Part shown: piece by piece, positions 25,743 to 36,908 of the stretch
Position numbering within the stretch: the first letter of the stretch is position 1
Layout: every line of letters begins with the position of its first letter
Origin: Saccharolobus shibatae B12
GTDB lineage: Archaea > Thermoproteota > Thermoprotei_A > Sulfolobales > Sulfolobaceae
DNA: 64,000 nucleotides
Reading direction: 5' to 3'
Assembly (NCBI RefSeq): GCF_019175345.1
Contig: NZ_CP077717.1
Span: forward strand, 434,001-498,000
The notes under the pieces: model-generated
What the model saw: only the letters and a program-made list of their open reading frames with translations
Databases searched by the model: none
Told to the model about the DNA's origin: nothing
Program-made: the position numbers and the translations under genes

Positions 25743-28646
25743 ATGAGAAGCGTTAACGAGCTTGAAGCGAGACTGATCTTAATACTTGGTAACTCCTTTA
25801 GAAATTTAAGGCAATTAAGATGGAATCTCGAAAATCACAATAAGGCTTACCTAGAGGTTGAGGGTAAGGGAAATTCCTATTTGGTAATAGTTGACCACAA
25901 AGGAAGTGGACTTATTAGACTAAATGGAAAACCGTATTTCGAGTTAGATAGATATCACACGTTGATACCTATTCCCTTTGGTAGTCATAAGATTAGTTTA
26001 GAACTTTCCAACTACATGGACTTTGGTGAAAAAGTAGATATTTCACCTGGAATTCCGTTTTATACTGAGATAGACTCTAACGCCTATAGGCTTTACATAT
26101 ACGGATCTCAGATTCTAGACTTGATAAGAAGTATAAATGACAATGAAGTTAAGGACGATTTGAGTAATTCCTTAAGTAAGGCTTTGGGTGAGGCATATTT
26201 TGAGTCAATCTCAAAAGAGCAACTATTCGTTCTATCAAAGCTGATAAGAACGACATTGGATGTAAGTAGAATGATTCAAGAGATTGAGGATCCCCTTGAC
26301 GTATACAAGGAAGATGAGAATAGGGGTAAATACGAAAGGGCTTTGAACGTTTTGAAGAGTGAATTATCGAGATTAGTTAATAAGTACGGTAAAAGAGGGG
26401 AGCTAGTGGGTACTGGTCATGCCCATATCGACACTGCATGGCTGTGGCCATTTGATGAGACTAGAAGGAAAGTTTTAAGAACGTTTTCAACTATTTTAAC
26501 ACTCTTAGACAAGTACGACTTTCACTTCATTCAAAGCGCTGCAATATATTATGAGTGGATAAAGGTAGATTCTCCAGAACTATTTGAAAGGATAAAGGAA
26601 AAGGTTAAGGAAGGGAAGTGGGAGTTAGCAGCACTATACGTTGAATCGGATGCAAATATGGTCTCAAGTGAGTCGTTGGCTAGGCAGTTCTTGTACTCTC
26701 AGAGGTTCTATCTAGAGAACTTCGGAAGAATTGCCAATATTTTGTGGTTGCCAGATACCTTTGGATTTTCAGCATCATTGCCTCAGATAGCTAAATTGGG
26801 TGGAGTAAAGGCTTTCGCAACTCATAAAGTCTTTTGGAACGATACTAACGCATTTCCATTCAATGTTTTCCAATGGGTAGGACCAAATGGCGATCGATTA
26901 CCTGCAGTTACCTTTGGTCATGGAAAGGGAGGATATAATTCGGACTTTTCAGCTTCAAGCGTACTAGAACAGTACAATAACTGGGCTCAAAAGGATCAAC
27001 CAATACTATATTCTTATGGATACGGTGATGGCGGAGGAGGACCAAACGAGGATATGTTAATTAGAGCCGAGGCAATTAACCTTTTACCCATATTACCTAA
27101 GGTTGAACTAAGTGGTGTAAATAATTATATACAAAGGATAGTTCCAGTAGAAGAATGGAGAGGGGAATTATATTTAGAAACCCACAGGGGTGTATTAACA
27201 TCACATTCAAAAATGAAATTGCTTAATAGGATGGCAGAAATCGCGTTAAGGGAAGCAGAGCTATGGAGCACTTTGGCTAGGACTTATGATAAAGAAGTAT
27301 TTACCAAATTATGGAAGGTAGTATTAAAGGATCAATTTCATGATGTTTTGCCGGGATCAGCTATAAAAGACGTTTACAAGGTAGCTTATCAAGAATTAGA
27401 AGATGTGATAAATAGGGCTAATAATATTGCATATGAGGCAATGCAGAAGCTAGTTGGCGGTAATGGAGATAAGACATTTGTGTTTAATTCACTATCATGG
27501 GATAGGGAGGAGTTCGTGGAGGTTAATGGCAAATTAGTTAAGGTTAAGGTTCCATCAGTAGGCTTCTCTTTGTTGGAACCTCTTGAAGTTAGGGATAAAG
27601 TCACCGTTAGTGAAAACAAAGACGATTATCTTATTGAGAATAAATACTATAGGATAAGGATAAGTAAAATTGGACAGCTTCTGTCAATATTCGATAGGGA
27701 AGCTAATAGGGAGGTTTTAAAGGATAGGGGTAACCTACTAGTCGCGTATGAGAATATCCCAGGGTGGGCAGACGCGTGGGATATTGAGAAGGGATTTGAG
27801 GAGACTCATTTTGAAATTAAGGCCTCTTCATCAGAGATAGTCAATAATGATGGTATTGTAGCTTCAATTAGATTTTCCTATAAATTTAGGAGATCAGAAA
27901 TTATTCAAATCATCCGTGTTTACGCTGAGAGTAGAAGGATTGACTTCATAACTACATTGAAGATGAAGGATAGGGAATTATTAATAAAAAGTTGGTTTAA
28001 CTTTGACCTAAACGTGGAGAGGGCAGTTTCCGATATTCCCTTTGGAGTTGTTGAGAGGTTCACTTGGACTAATACTAGTTGGGATAAGGCTAGGTTTGAA
28101 GTTCCAATCCAAAAATTTGTTGACTTCTCTGAGAGCGATTATGGCGTTGCATTGCTTAATAACGGAAAGTATGGGGCAACGTTAAGAGGTTCTTCAGTCG
28201 GTTTGAGTTTGACTAAAACTCCAATATATCCAGATCCCTCTACTGATCTAGAGGAAATCACTTTCGTTTATTCGCTATATCCCCACGTTGGTGATTGGAA
28301 GAGGGCTGAGGTGGTTAAGAGGGCTTATGAGCTAAACGTACCATTGAGAGTAGTTAGGGGAATTAGTGAGGTTAAAAGTGAGAGCTTCATTAGGGTTAGT
28401 GATAAGTTGATTTTAGAGGCTGTGAAGGTTGCTGAGGACGATAGCAATAGCATTATATTAAGGTTTTATGAATACGAGAATACCAGAGGAGAAGCTGTTG
28501 TTGAACTACCTTTTAATGTGACTGAAGCTAGGAGTCTTGACTTGCTAGAGCTGAATGAGATTTCGAGGGACATTAGAACAGAGGGTAATAGGATTAAGGT
28601 AAAATATAAGAATAGGGATATCCTCACAATAAGTGTGAGGGGTTAA
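25743..28646 (+). CDS. alpha-mannosidase (GH38)
   Basis: 967 residues from ATG 25743. A longer frame starts at 25665, but it would overlap the divergent gene, and the TATA box and residue numbering both support 25743. Zinc/catalytic motifs: GTGHAHIDTAWLWP (His, Asp), the nucleophile in WLPDTFGFS at Asp338 (matching the published nucleophile number as I recall it), and DQFHDVLPGS. The C-terminal half is beta-rich. It removes alpha-mannose from glycans and glycoproteins. The next gene starts at the base after its stop, so they form an operon. Confidence 0.93.
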   Translation: MRSVNELEARLILILGNSFRNLRQLRWNLENHNKAYLEVEGKGNSYLVIVDHKGSGLIRLNGKPYFELDRYHTLIPIPFGSHKISLELSNYMDFGEKVDISPGIPFYTEIDSNAYRLYIYGSQILDLIRSINDNEVKDDLSNSLSKALGEAYFESISKEQLFVLSKLIRTTLDVSRMIQEIEDPLDVYKEDENRGKYERALNVLKSELSRLVNKYGKRGELVGTGHAHIDTAWLWPFDETRRKVLRTFSTILTLLDKYDFHFIQSAAIYYEWIKVDSPELFERIKEKVKEGKWELAALYVESDANMVSSESLARQFLYSQRFYLENFGRIANILWLPDTFGFSASLPQIAKLGGVKAFATHKVFWNDTNAFPFNVFQWVGPNGDRLPAVTFGHGKGGYNSDFSASSVLEQYNNWAQKDQPILYSYGYGDGGGGPNEDMLIRAEAINLLPILPKVELSGVNNYIQRIVPVEEWRGELYLETHRGVLTSHSKMKLLNRMAEIALREAELWSTLARTYDKEVFTKLWKVVLKDQFHDVLPGSAIKDVYKVAYQELEDVINRANNIAYEAMQKLVGGNGDKTFVFNSLSWDREEFVEVNGKLVKVKVPSVGFSLLEPLEVRDKVTVSENKDDYLIENKYYRIRISKIGQLLSIFDREANREVLKDRGNLLVAYENIPGWADAWDIEKGFEETHFEIKASSSEIVNNDGIVASIRFSYKFRRSEIIQIIRVYAESRRIDFITTLKMKDRELLIKSWFNFDLNVERAVSDIPFGVVERFTWTNTSWDKARFEVPIQKFVDFSESDYGVALLNNGKYGATLRGSSVGLSLTKTPIYPDPSTDLEEITFVYSLYPHVGDWKRAEVVKRAYELNVPLRVVRGISEVKSESFIRVSDKLILEAVKVAEDDSNSIILRFYEYENTRGEAVVELPFNVTEARSLDLLELNEISRDIRTEGNRIKVKYKNRDILTISVRG

Positions 28647-29546
28647 ATGAAGAAGGTTAGTATAGTTACTGGAGGAGCTAAGGGAATAGGTGCAGCAATA
28701 GGTTATAGGTTGGGGAAGCAAGGGTATGCAGTAGCTATTGCTGACATAGACGAAAACGCTGGCAAGTATAGGGAGAACCATTTTAGGAGTGAGGGAATAG
28801 ATTCCTTTTTCATTAAGACTGATGTTTCGTCGGAGATGGACGTCTTAAATATGGTTGAAAGAGTCTATGATAGATATGGGAGGATTGATGTCCTTGTTAA
28901 TAACGCTGGTATAGGATTTAGTGGAAAGAGTATAGAAGAACAAACTTTGGAGGAATGGAGGAGAGTGATTGAGACAAATTTAACCGGAGTCTGGCTTTGT
29001 TCCAAGTACGTAGTGAAATATATGAAGAATACTGGTGGGGTTATCGTAAACGTAGCATCAACTAGGGCTTTCCAATCGGAACCGAACACTGAGCCTTATT
29101 CTGCCTCTAAGGGTGGTATAATTGCATTAACCCACTCCTTGGCTGTTAGTTTAAGCAAGTATAATATAAGGGTGGTTTCCATAAGTCCGGGGTGGATTGA
29201 TACTAGTAGTTGGCAAGTCCCTCCTAGAGAGTCATATCTATCTAGTTTGGATCATGGACAACATCTGAGTAAAAGAGTTGGAAAGCCTGAAGATGTAGCC
29301 TCATTAGTTGCATTTTTAGTGTCTAACGATGCTTCATGGATTAGCGGTGTGAATTTCACAATAGATGGAGGGATGACAGTTAAAATGATATATATTGATG
29401 AGAACGTTATTCAAGACTCCTTAACTATGCTATTTAATGACGTAGAGTTCTCATATCAGATTAGAAAATTAATTGAAAAAATTAAAAAAGCAGATAATAA
29501 GGAAAATATAAAAAGTAAATTAGATGAGCTCTTAAAGCTATTGTGA
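28647..29546 (+). CDS. short-chain dehydrogenase/reductase, operon with alpha-mannosidase
   Basis: 299 residues. NAD(P) motif TGGAKGIGAAIG, NNAGIG, catalytic Tyr151 and Lys155 in PYSASKGG, and ISPGWIDTS. The core ends near residue 250 (ISGVNFTIDGGMTV); a further 50-residue charged helical tail is unusual and may mediate oligomerisation. The ATG abuts the mannosidase stop codon with no gap, implying translational coupling. A role in oxidising mannose or a related sugar is plausible from context but not shown by sequence. Confidence 0.88.
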   Translation: MKKVSIVTGGAKGIGAAIGYRLGKQGYAVAIADIDENAGKYRENHFRSEGIDSFFIKTDVSSEMDVLNMVERVYDRYGRIDVLVNNAGIGFSGKSIEEQTLEEWRRVIETNLTGVWLCSKYVVKYMKNTGGVIVNVASTRAFQSEPNTEPYSASKGGIIALTHSLAVSLSKYNIRVVSISPGWIDTSSWQVPPRESYLSSLDHGQHLSKRVGKPEDVASLVAFLVSNDASWISGVNFTIDGGMTVKMIYIDENVIQDSLTMLFNDVEFSYQIRKLIEKIKKADNKENIKSKLDELLKLL

Positions 29547-29801
29547 ACTATGTTTAACATACAATGGGGCTAAATGCCTTACAGCTAAATAAATTCTCTT
29601 GACCATTAAAAATACTTCATACGTGATAGGTTCTCTAATCCTCTCTACTTCTTATGAATCCAATTCCGATAAATAAGAGAGTCCTTATCTAGCTGGAAAA
29701 AGGTAATGATTTTGGGATATACTGTCTTAGAAATTTACGTAGGTTTAAAATTTTTAAGTTATATTGGGCATAAAGTTTATATCTTTCCCACCCTAACATA
29801 G

Positions 29802-30908
<1,107 letters not shown>

Positions 30909-31082
30909 TACAATAAAAGTCTAAGTTTTTTATATCACAACTTTGAAGTATGGATCGGTTCCACTTATGGTATATTTAATATGGCAGTACTCGAATCAGA
31001 TCTTGGAGTTTTATGGTGTTCTTGGTTCGATATAAATTCAGTATTTATATTCAAGCAAGATATAACATAAGAGAGAGTTATA

Positions 31083-32522
31083 GTGAGTAGAAACGAAAAA
31101 TTAGTGAAAATCTTTTATATTAATGGGTTAATAGTTTATACTCGGACTTATATGAGACTTGACATTACATTTTATCTTTTAGTCTCTACCTTGATATCGA
31201 TTCTTACTATTTTGTACATTTCCTTTACCTTACCTCTGGCATTTACGTATAGGCCTAAGTCATCTCAAGCCAGTATAAAAAGAAGTGAAATTACCGTATT
31301 GATTCCCGTTTATAAGGAAGACGTGGATGTGTTTAAAGAAGTTATAGATTCTGTTAAAAAGCAAGATTTGAAATTTATTGTTGTAGGGGATGGCTGTGAT
31401 GAACCATATAAAAGTATAGTAAGGACAAAGGGAGGTTTGTTCATTAAACTAGATAAGAATATGGGTAAGAGGAGAGCAATAAGAGAAGGATTCAAATACG
31501 TTAAAACCCCATATGTCTTACTTTTAGATAGTGATACGATACTTCCAGATAATTCAGTTGATATCTTATCCTCTAAATTAACTGGGGATATAGTTGCTGT
31601 TAGCCCAGAGATTTCGGTATTGCCAGGTAAAAATATAATCGCTTATCATGTCTCCGAGATGATGCAAAGGTTGAGGGAAATAAGTTATAGGGCGTTAGGT
31701 AGATTCGGCAGTATAGTATCACTCAACGGCCAATGTGTACTAGTAAGAACTGACGTAATAAGGCCTCTAATTGAATCCGAGGAATTTAATAGTGTTAAAT
31801 TATGGAAGTTCTCCACAATTTTGGGTGATGATAGGCAGATAACCAATTACATCTATTCAAATGGATATAAAGCAACTGTAACTAAGGATATAGTAGTCAA
31901 GACTAAAGCTCCAGATACGATTAGCGGTTTACTAAAGCAAATGGTTAGATGGTATAGATCAAATAATTTCTTCTTGATTAGGGAAATAGGTGATGGTACT
32001 ATCTTTAAAAAGGGGTTCTTTTACATGTTTACGGTATTATACTGGTACGCATTACCTTTACTTACGTTACTAAGTTATAGTCTATATACTGAAATAATTT
32101 TATCACGTGTAGCTAAGCATTGGGACTTCATTGCGAGGGCAATAACAACAAACCCTGCTAGGTTCATAAAGAATGTAATAGTATACAGAATTGATAATTT
32201 GTTTGATATAGATCCCACTCCAATTTTCCATAAATTTAACCATTTTCTCCCGCATCACCTCAATCCAAGTGGGATTATGTTAATTTACGGTAATAAACTG
32301 AGTACAGAAATGGTTCTATTTCACTACTTCTATGTTTTTCACACATTTGTGGGTGAAGTGTCAACAATAGTTAGCATTGTAATGATTGTTTCTATCCTGC
32401 TATACACAAGAAGAATAAGGGGATTTGCTTTAGGTTTATTGGCATTTCCATTAATGTTCTTCGCTGATATATTTGCCCTCATGACAATATGGAGACAAAA
32501 GAAGTGGTCTGGTCGTAGCTGA
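31083..32522 (+). CDS. family 2 glycosyltransferase, membrane-bound
   Basis: 479 residues from GTG 31083; an ATG at 31152 (456 residues, MRLDITFY) is an alternative. One or two N-terminal transmembrane helices, then a GT2 domain with ITVLIPVYKED, LLLDSDTILPDN, LNGQCVLVRTDVI, GDDRQITNYIYSNGYK and KQMVRWYRSNN (QxxRW), followed by several C-terminal helices. The layout resembles hyaluronan/cellulose-synthase-like processive enzymes, so it may make an exopolysaccharide. TATA-like AAGATATAAC (31057-31066) fits the GTG start. Confidence 0.82.
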   Translation: MSRNEKLVKIFYINGLIVYTRTYMRLDITFYLLVSTLISILTILYISFTLPLAFTYRPKSSQASIKRSEITVLIPVYKEDVDVFKEVIDSVKKQDLKFIVVGDGCDEPYKSIVRTKGGLFIKLDKNMGKRRAIREGFKYVKTPYVLLLDSDTILPDNSVDILSSKLTGDIVAVSPEISVLPGKNIIAYHVSEMMQRLREISYRALGRFGSIVSLNGQCVLVRTDVIRPLIESEEFNSVKLWKFSTILGDDRQITNYIYSNGYKATVTKDIVVKTKAPDTISGLLKQMVRWYRSNNFFLIREIGDGTIFKKGFFYMFTVLYWYALPLLTLLSYSLYTEIILSRVAKHWDFIARAITTNPARFIKNVIVYRIDNLFDIDPTPIFHKFNHFLPHHLNPSGIMLIYGNKLSTEMVLFHYFYVFHTFVGEVSTIVSIVMIVSILLYTRRIRGFALGLLAFPLMFFADIFALMTIWRQKKWSGRS

Positions 32523-32610
32523 GATTTTAACTCTACACTATTTTTATTCTACTGTTTAGATCCTAGATAAAACACAAACTTTATACTTTTCTAAACATAG
32601 TAGAGTCGGA

Positions 32611-34230
32611 GTGAAAGAAAACATGGCCTATTTATTAAGAGAAGGAACACAGAGATCTACTGGAAACGAGGTAATACTAAACAACATAGCTGTAGCCAAA
32701 ATATTACTGGAAATGCTAAAGTCAAGCCTAGGTCCTAAGGGTTTAGACAAGATGTTAGTTGAGGGGCAAGACATTACAATAACTAATGACGGTGCGACAA
32801 TAGTTAAAAACATGGAAGTGCAGCATCCTACTGCAAAATTACTCATTGAAACCGCTAAAACTGTTGATACCGAGGTAGGAGATGGGACAACTTCAGTAGT
32901 CGTTCTTGCCGGGTTACTATTAGAAAAAGCTGAGGATTTGCTGAATCAGAAGATCCATCCAACTGTCATAATAGAAGGTTATAGGAAGGCTCTAAGTTCA
33001 TCATTAGAATTGTTAAAAAGTATTGCAGATAAGATTAGTCCAGAAGATAGGAAGATAGTTCACGATCTAGTATATACTACTCTATCGAGTAAGTTCTTCT
33101 CAACAGAGCATACTCTAGAGAAGATAATAAATCTAGTTATTGAAGCTTCATTGGCGGTATTGGATAAAAGAGATGGAACCTATGATCTGGATATTAAGAA
33201 TATAAAGATTGTAAAAGTCAATGGTGGGGAATTTGATGATAGTGAGCTTGTAAATGGGATCGTTGTAGATAAGGAGCCCACCAATGAGAATATGCCGAAA
33301 AGGGCGGAAAACGTTAAGGTAATGTTAGCTGACTTCCCATTAAAACTTGAAAAAACGGAAATTAGCATGAAGCTGGGAATAAGTGACCCCACTCAGATAA
33401 AGGGATACTTGGATGAACAAACGGCATATGTTAAGCAAATGGTGGATAAGATAAAGGCTATGGGCGTTAAATTGTTTATTACACAAAAGGACATTGATGA
33501 AGTCGCTTCATATTTAATGGGAAAAAGTGGGATAATAGCGTTAAAGAACGTAAAGAGGAGTGACATAGAGTTACTGAGTAGAGCTACTGGTGCGAAAATT
33601 GCAAGTAGCATGAAAGACGCTAATGAGAGTGATTTAGGGGAAGCTAAATTAGTGGAGGTTAGAAATTTAGGAAAGAACAAATACCTCTTCATTCAATCTG
33701 ATAAAGCTAAAGCGGTGACTGTAATCATAAAGGGCTCGAATAACATGGTAACTGATGAAGCAGAAAGGAGTTTAAATGACGCCTTTAACTCCATAAGAAA
33801 CTTGTTACTAGAACCCTATATTGTGGCTGGTGGTGGTGCTGTAGAGGAGGAGTTGGCTAAGAGGTTAAGGGAGAACGCTGGAAAAGTTCCCGGAAAGGAG
33901 CAATTGGCATTTAATGCATTTGCGGATGCTTTGGAGGAGTACGTTTCAATACTATCAGAAACTGCTGGCATGGATCCCATAAGTGCGTTAACCGAAATAA
34001 GACATAAACATGCAAACGGGTTAAAGAATGCTGGGATTGACATAGTTAAGGCTAGAATTTACGATAACATGCTTGAGCTTAAAGTAATCGATTCTCTAAA
34101 GGTTAAGGAACAAGTTTTAAAGAGCGCCACAGAAGCCGCTACTGCGATTTTAAAGATCGACGACATGATAGCAGCAGCTCCTGCAAAGCAACAACCTCAA
34201 CCACAACAGCCAAATCCATACTTAGGTTAA
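32611..34230 (+). CDS. thermosome (group II chaperonin) subunit gamma
   Basis: 539 residues, ATP-dependent cytosolic chaperonin. Motifs: SSLGPKGLDKMLVEG, NDGATI, VGDGTTSVVVLAG (nucleotide site), IVAGGGAVEEELAKRL and the C-terminal TAATAILKIDDMI. The C-terminus ends in a Gln/Pro-rich PAKQQPQPQQPNPYLG instead of the Gly-Met repeat of alpha and beta subunits, which supports the third, gamma-type subunit. GTG 32611 fits the TATA box (about 25 nt upstream); ATG 32623 with GGAGTGA before it is an alternative. Confidence 0.92.
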   Translation: MKENMAYLLREGTQRSTGNEVILNNIAVAKILLEMLKSSLGPKGLDKMLVEGQDITITNDGATIVKNMEVQHPTAKLLIETAKTVDTEVGDGTTSVVVLAGLLLEKAEDLLNQKIHPTVIIEGYRKALSSSLELLKSIADKISPEDRKIVHDLVYTTLSSKFFSTEHTLEKIINLVIEASLAVLDKRDGTYDLDIKNIKIVKVNGGEFDDSELVNGIVVDKEPTNENMPKRAENVKVMLADFPLKLEKTEISMKLGISDPTQIKGYLDEQTAYVKQMVDKIKAMGVKLFITQKDIDEVASYLMGKSGIIALKNVKRSDIELLSRATGAKIASSMKDANESDLGEAKLVEVRNLGKNKYLFIQSDKAKAVTVIIKGSNNMVTDEAERSLNDAFNSIRNLLLEPYIVAGGGAVEEELAKRLRENAGKVPGKEQLAFNAFADALEEYVSILSETAGMDPISALTEIRHKHANGLKNAGIDIVKARIYDNMLELKVIDSLKVKEQVLKSATEAATAILKIDDMIAAAPAKQQPQPQQPNPYLG

Positions 34231-34275
34231 AAGGTTAAGATATGATTATTTTATTTAGGTTTTCTTTATTACTTT

Positions 34276-35535
34276 ATGGAACTAAAAATCACTGATTTCA
34301 AAGTTTTCGTAGCTCAGGCCAATTTCGAATGGGCTTTCGTGAGAATCTACTCCAGGGACTTGTATGGTACTGGTGAGGCTGGTCCAGCACCTGGTTTAAA
34401 AGGAATGGAAAGCGAGTTTAGACAATTACTAATTGGTGAAGATGCGTTTAAAATTAATAGGATAGCTGAGAAACTGAGATATGCCGCACTATACTCCGGG
34501 ACTACTGTGTATCATCTGATCTCAGCCATTAATATAGCATTATACGATCTTATTGGAAAATTCCTAAATGTACCAATATACAAATTACTAGGAGGGGATA
34601 AGACGGAAATACCAGTATATGTTGACGCTCATGGAGGGAAAGGATTAGAGGCAATTAACGCTTTGCACTTACCAGTTAACTTACCTTGGATAAAGGAAGC
34701 TGAAGTGGAGACAAGTAGGTTGATCACAACCAATAATCCAGTTCATGGTAGGTTGTCAATGGAAAAGTGGAATGAGGACTACTCCCCTGAGGCTTACGCT
34801 AAGAGAGCTTTGAAGATGAAGAACGAGGGTTATAAAGCCATGAAATTTGACCTAGACGTCCCTACGCCTTATATAGATTTAAGAAGAGTGAGAAATGGGG
34901 ATTTATCCCTTAAAGACATCGACTACATGGCAGAAATAGTTAAGGCTGTTAGGGAATCAGTTGGCAATGAAGTCGAAATAATGTTCGATTTGCATTGGAG
35001 ATATAATTTAAACACTGCTATAAGGATTTGCAAGGCATTAGAACCATATAGGCTAAGATGGCTAGAGGATCCAACACCTGCAATAATGGCTGTTTCCAAT
35101 TACGACGAATTGAAGTTGTTGACATCCCAGTGCTCAGTTCCAATAGAAACTGGCGAGAATCTCTATACAGTATATCAGTTCAAGGACTTACTAAATACTG
35201 GAATAAGAGTATGGGCTCCAGATATAGTTAAGGCTGGCGGGATAACTGAGGGAAGAAGAATAGCTGAATTAGCTGCAATGTACGATATAGAATATTCTCC
35301 TCATAATATTGCGTCACCAATAGGTACTATGGCTCACGCTCATGTAGGGTCGATTGCAAACACTTTCGGTTTCGTGGAATTTCACGGTCATGATGTGCCT
35401 TTCTGGAATGAGATAGTTAAACCTAAGAGAAGGATTATAGAGGATGGTGTAATTAAGCTTACCGAGGATCCAGGATTGGGTGTTAATTTAGATGATGAGG
35501 TTATGAGGAAATACTGGCCTGATTATAATTTATAA
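34276..35535 (+). CDS. enolase-superfamily sugar-acid dehydratase
   Basis: 419 residues, mandelate racemase/muconate lactonising subgroup. Capping domain 1-125, then the barrel with KAMKFDLDVP, metal ligands in IMFDLHWRYN, RWLEDPTPA and PIETGENLY, VKAGGITEG, and catalytic His in SPHNIASPIG. Such enzymes dehydrate aldonates such as gluconate, xylonate, arabinonate or fuconate to 2-keto-3-deoxy acids. The exact substrate is unknown; the genuine gluconate dehydratase of S. solfataricus lies elsewhere, as I recall. TATA box about 25 nt upstream. It could serve the nearby sugar island. Confidence 0.85.
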   Translation: MELKITDFKVFVAQANFEWAFVRIYSRDLYGTGEAGPAPGLKGMESEFRQLLIGEDAFKINRIAEKLRYAALYSGTTVYHLISAINIALYDLIGKFLNVPIYKLLGGDKTEIPVYVDAHGGKGLEAINALHLPVNLPWIKEAEVETSRLITTNNPVHGRLSMEKWNEDYSPEAYAKRALKMKNEGYKAMKFDLDVPTPYIDLRRVRNGDLSLKDIDYMAEIVKAVRESVGNEVEIMFDLHWRYNLNTAIRICKALEPYRLRWLEDPTPAIMAVSNYDELKLLTSQCSVPIETGENLYTVYQFKDLLNTGIRVWAPDIVKAGGITEGRRIAELAAMYDIEYSPHNIASPIGTMAHAHVGSIANTFGFVEFHGHDVPFWNEIVKPKRRIIEDGVIKLTEDPGLGVNLDDEVMRKYWPDYNL

Positions 35536-35649
35536 AATATGTATGAACTTCCTAACTCATAAACCTAGATATAACTTCAAGTTATTTTTTGAAAATGTAA
35601 TTATAAATTACTGATAAAGTTCTATATAAAGAAAGAATAAAGGGTTTCT

Positions 35650-36804
35650 TTAGTCGTAGAAACCTCTATTACTTTTAGCTAATTCCTCTATTAAACTATT
35701 TGGCCTGTACGCCCTATATCCTTTCGAGTAGATATCGACTAGATGGTTGTAAATGTTTTTTATACCTAGTTCATCAGCCATTTGCATTAAACCCTTGGGG
35801 AAATTAAAGCCATAAATCATTACACTATCAATATCCTTAGCACTTACTATACCATTTTGTATGAGCCATGCACCCTCATTTACTGCTAAAGATATTAATC
35901 TAGCCGGATCAACCTTACTAGTAATTGGTAAATCAACTTTTTTATACTTACCAGCTGTAGGATAATTATAGAATCCTTTTCCAGTCTTAACGCCCAATTC
36001 TTTAGCCTCGAACTTCCTCTTATACATCTCACACTTAACATCTTCAGCAGTTCCGCTATTTACTATCACATTCCATAAATCAACTGCAACATCCAATCCC
36101 ACATAATCCGATAGCTCGAAAATGCCCATTGGTAATTTAAGCTTATTCCTAGCAGTGCTGTCAACTTCCTCAATACTCGCTTCACCACTCTCAACTTCCC
36201 TACAAGCCTCTTGCATTAGCCTCAAAAATATCCTATTGCTAACAAAACCGGGAACTTCAACCTTAAGTCTAACTGGGATTTTGTTCATTTTCTTCGCCAA
36301 ATCTATTGTAACGTTAATGGTCTCATCTGAGGTGTACTTACTAGGAACTACCTCTACTAGCTTCATAATTGGTGGGGGATTAAAGAAATGCATTCCGATA
36401 ACCTTCTCCTTCCTCTTAGTGACTTCAGCTATAGTAGATATCGGGATTGATGAAGTATTTGAGGCTAGAAACGCGTGGGAAGGAGTTATATTATCTAAAG
36501 TCTCAAACACCTTTCTTTTAAGCTCTATAATCTCTGGCACTGCCTCTATAACGAAATCAGCATCTCGCATTACATCATAAGACGTCGAGAATTCTATTCT
36601 TTTCATTACGTCCTCTGGTCTTTCCTTTATTTGCCCTTTTTCGTAAAATCTGTTTAATGACTCGATTATTCTCTCCTTGGCCCTATTTAGGAAATCCCAA
36701 GATATATCCACTACGCTGACCTTGTAGTTGGCAAGTGCAGAAACCTCAGCAATTCCATGACCCATGGTACCCGCTCCAACCACACCTATCTTTTTTATAG
36801 TCAT
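35650..36804 (-). CDS. 3-hydroxyacyl-CoA dehydrogenase
   Basis: 384 residues. NAD motif [17 protein letters not shown], catalytic [18 protein letters not shown], and a C-terminal dimerisation domain with [16 protein letters not shown]. It carries a duplicated second C-terminal HCDH-like segment ([21 protein letters not shown]... [14 protein letters not shown]). It oxidises 3-hydroxyacyl-CoA in fatty-acid or carbon-fixation pathways. Stands alone, with its TATA box in the short gap to the divergent transporter gene. Confidence 0.9.
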   Translation of the reverse strand: MTIKKIGVVGAGTMGHGIAEVSALANYKVSVVDISWDFLNRAKERIIESLNRFYEKGQIKERPEDVMKRIEFSTSYDVMRDADFVIEAVPEIIELKRKVFETLDNITPSHAFLASNTSSIPISTIAEVTKRKEKVIGMHFFNPPPIMKLVEVVPSKYTSDETINVTIDLAKKMNKIPVRLKVEVPGFVSNRIFLRLMQEACREVESGEASIEEVDSTARNKLKLPMGIFELSDYVGLDVAVDLWNVIVNSGTAEDVKCEMYKRKFEAKELGVKTGKGFYNYPTAGKYKKVDLPITSKVDPARLISLAVNEGAWLIQNGIVSAKDIDSVMIYGFNFPKGLMQMADELGIKNIYNHLVDIYSKGYRAYRPNSLIEELAKSNRGFYD

Positions 36805-36864
36805 GAGTGATATATAATAATTTTAAGAATTTAAAGTGAAGCTTTATTCCATAATTAATAAATA

Positions 36865-36905
36865 TATACATTTACGATTAGGCGTAAAGCATATATATAC
36901 TGAAC
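36865..36905 (+). promoter_or_regulatory. palindrome and TATA box before the Nramp-like gene
   Basis: TTTACG (36871-36876) and CGTAAA (36883-36888) form an 18-bp palindrome directly upstream of the TATA box CATATATATAC (36890-36900). The placement fits a transcription factor binding next to BRE/TATA, perhaps a metal sensor. Confidence 0.5.
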
Positions 36906-36908
36906 ATT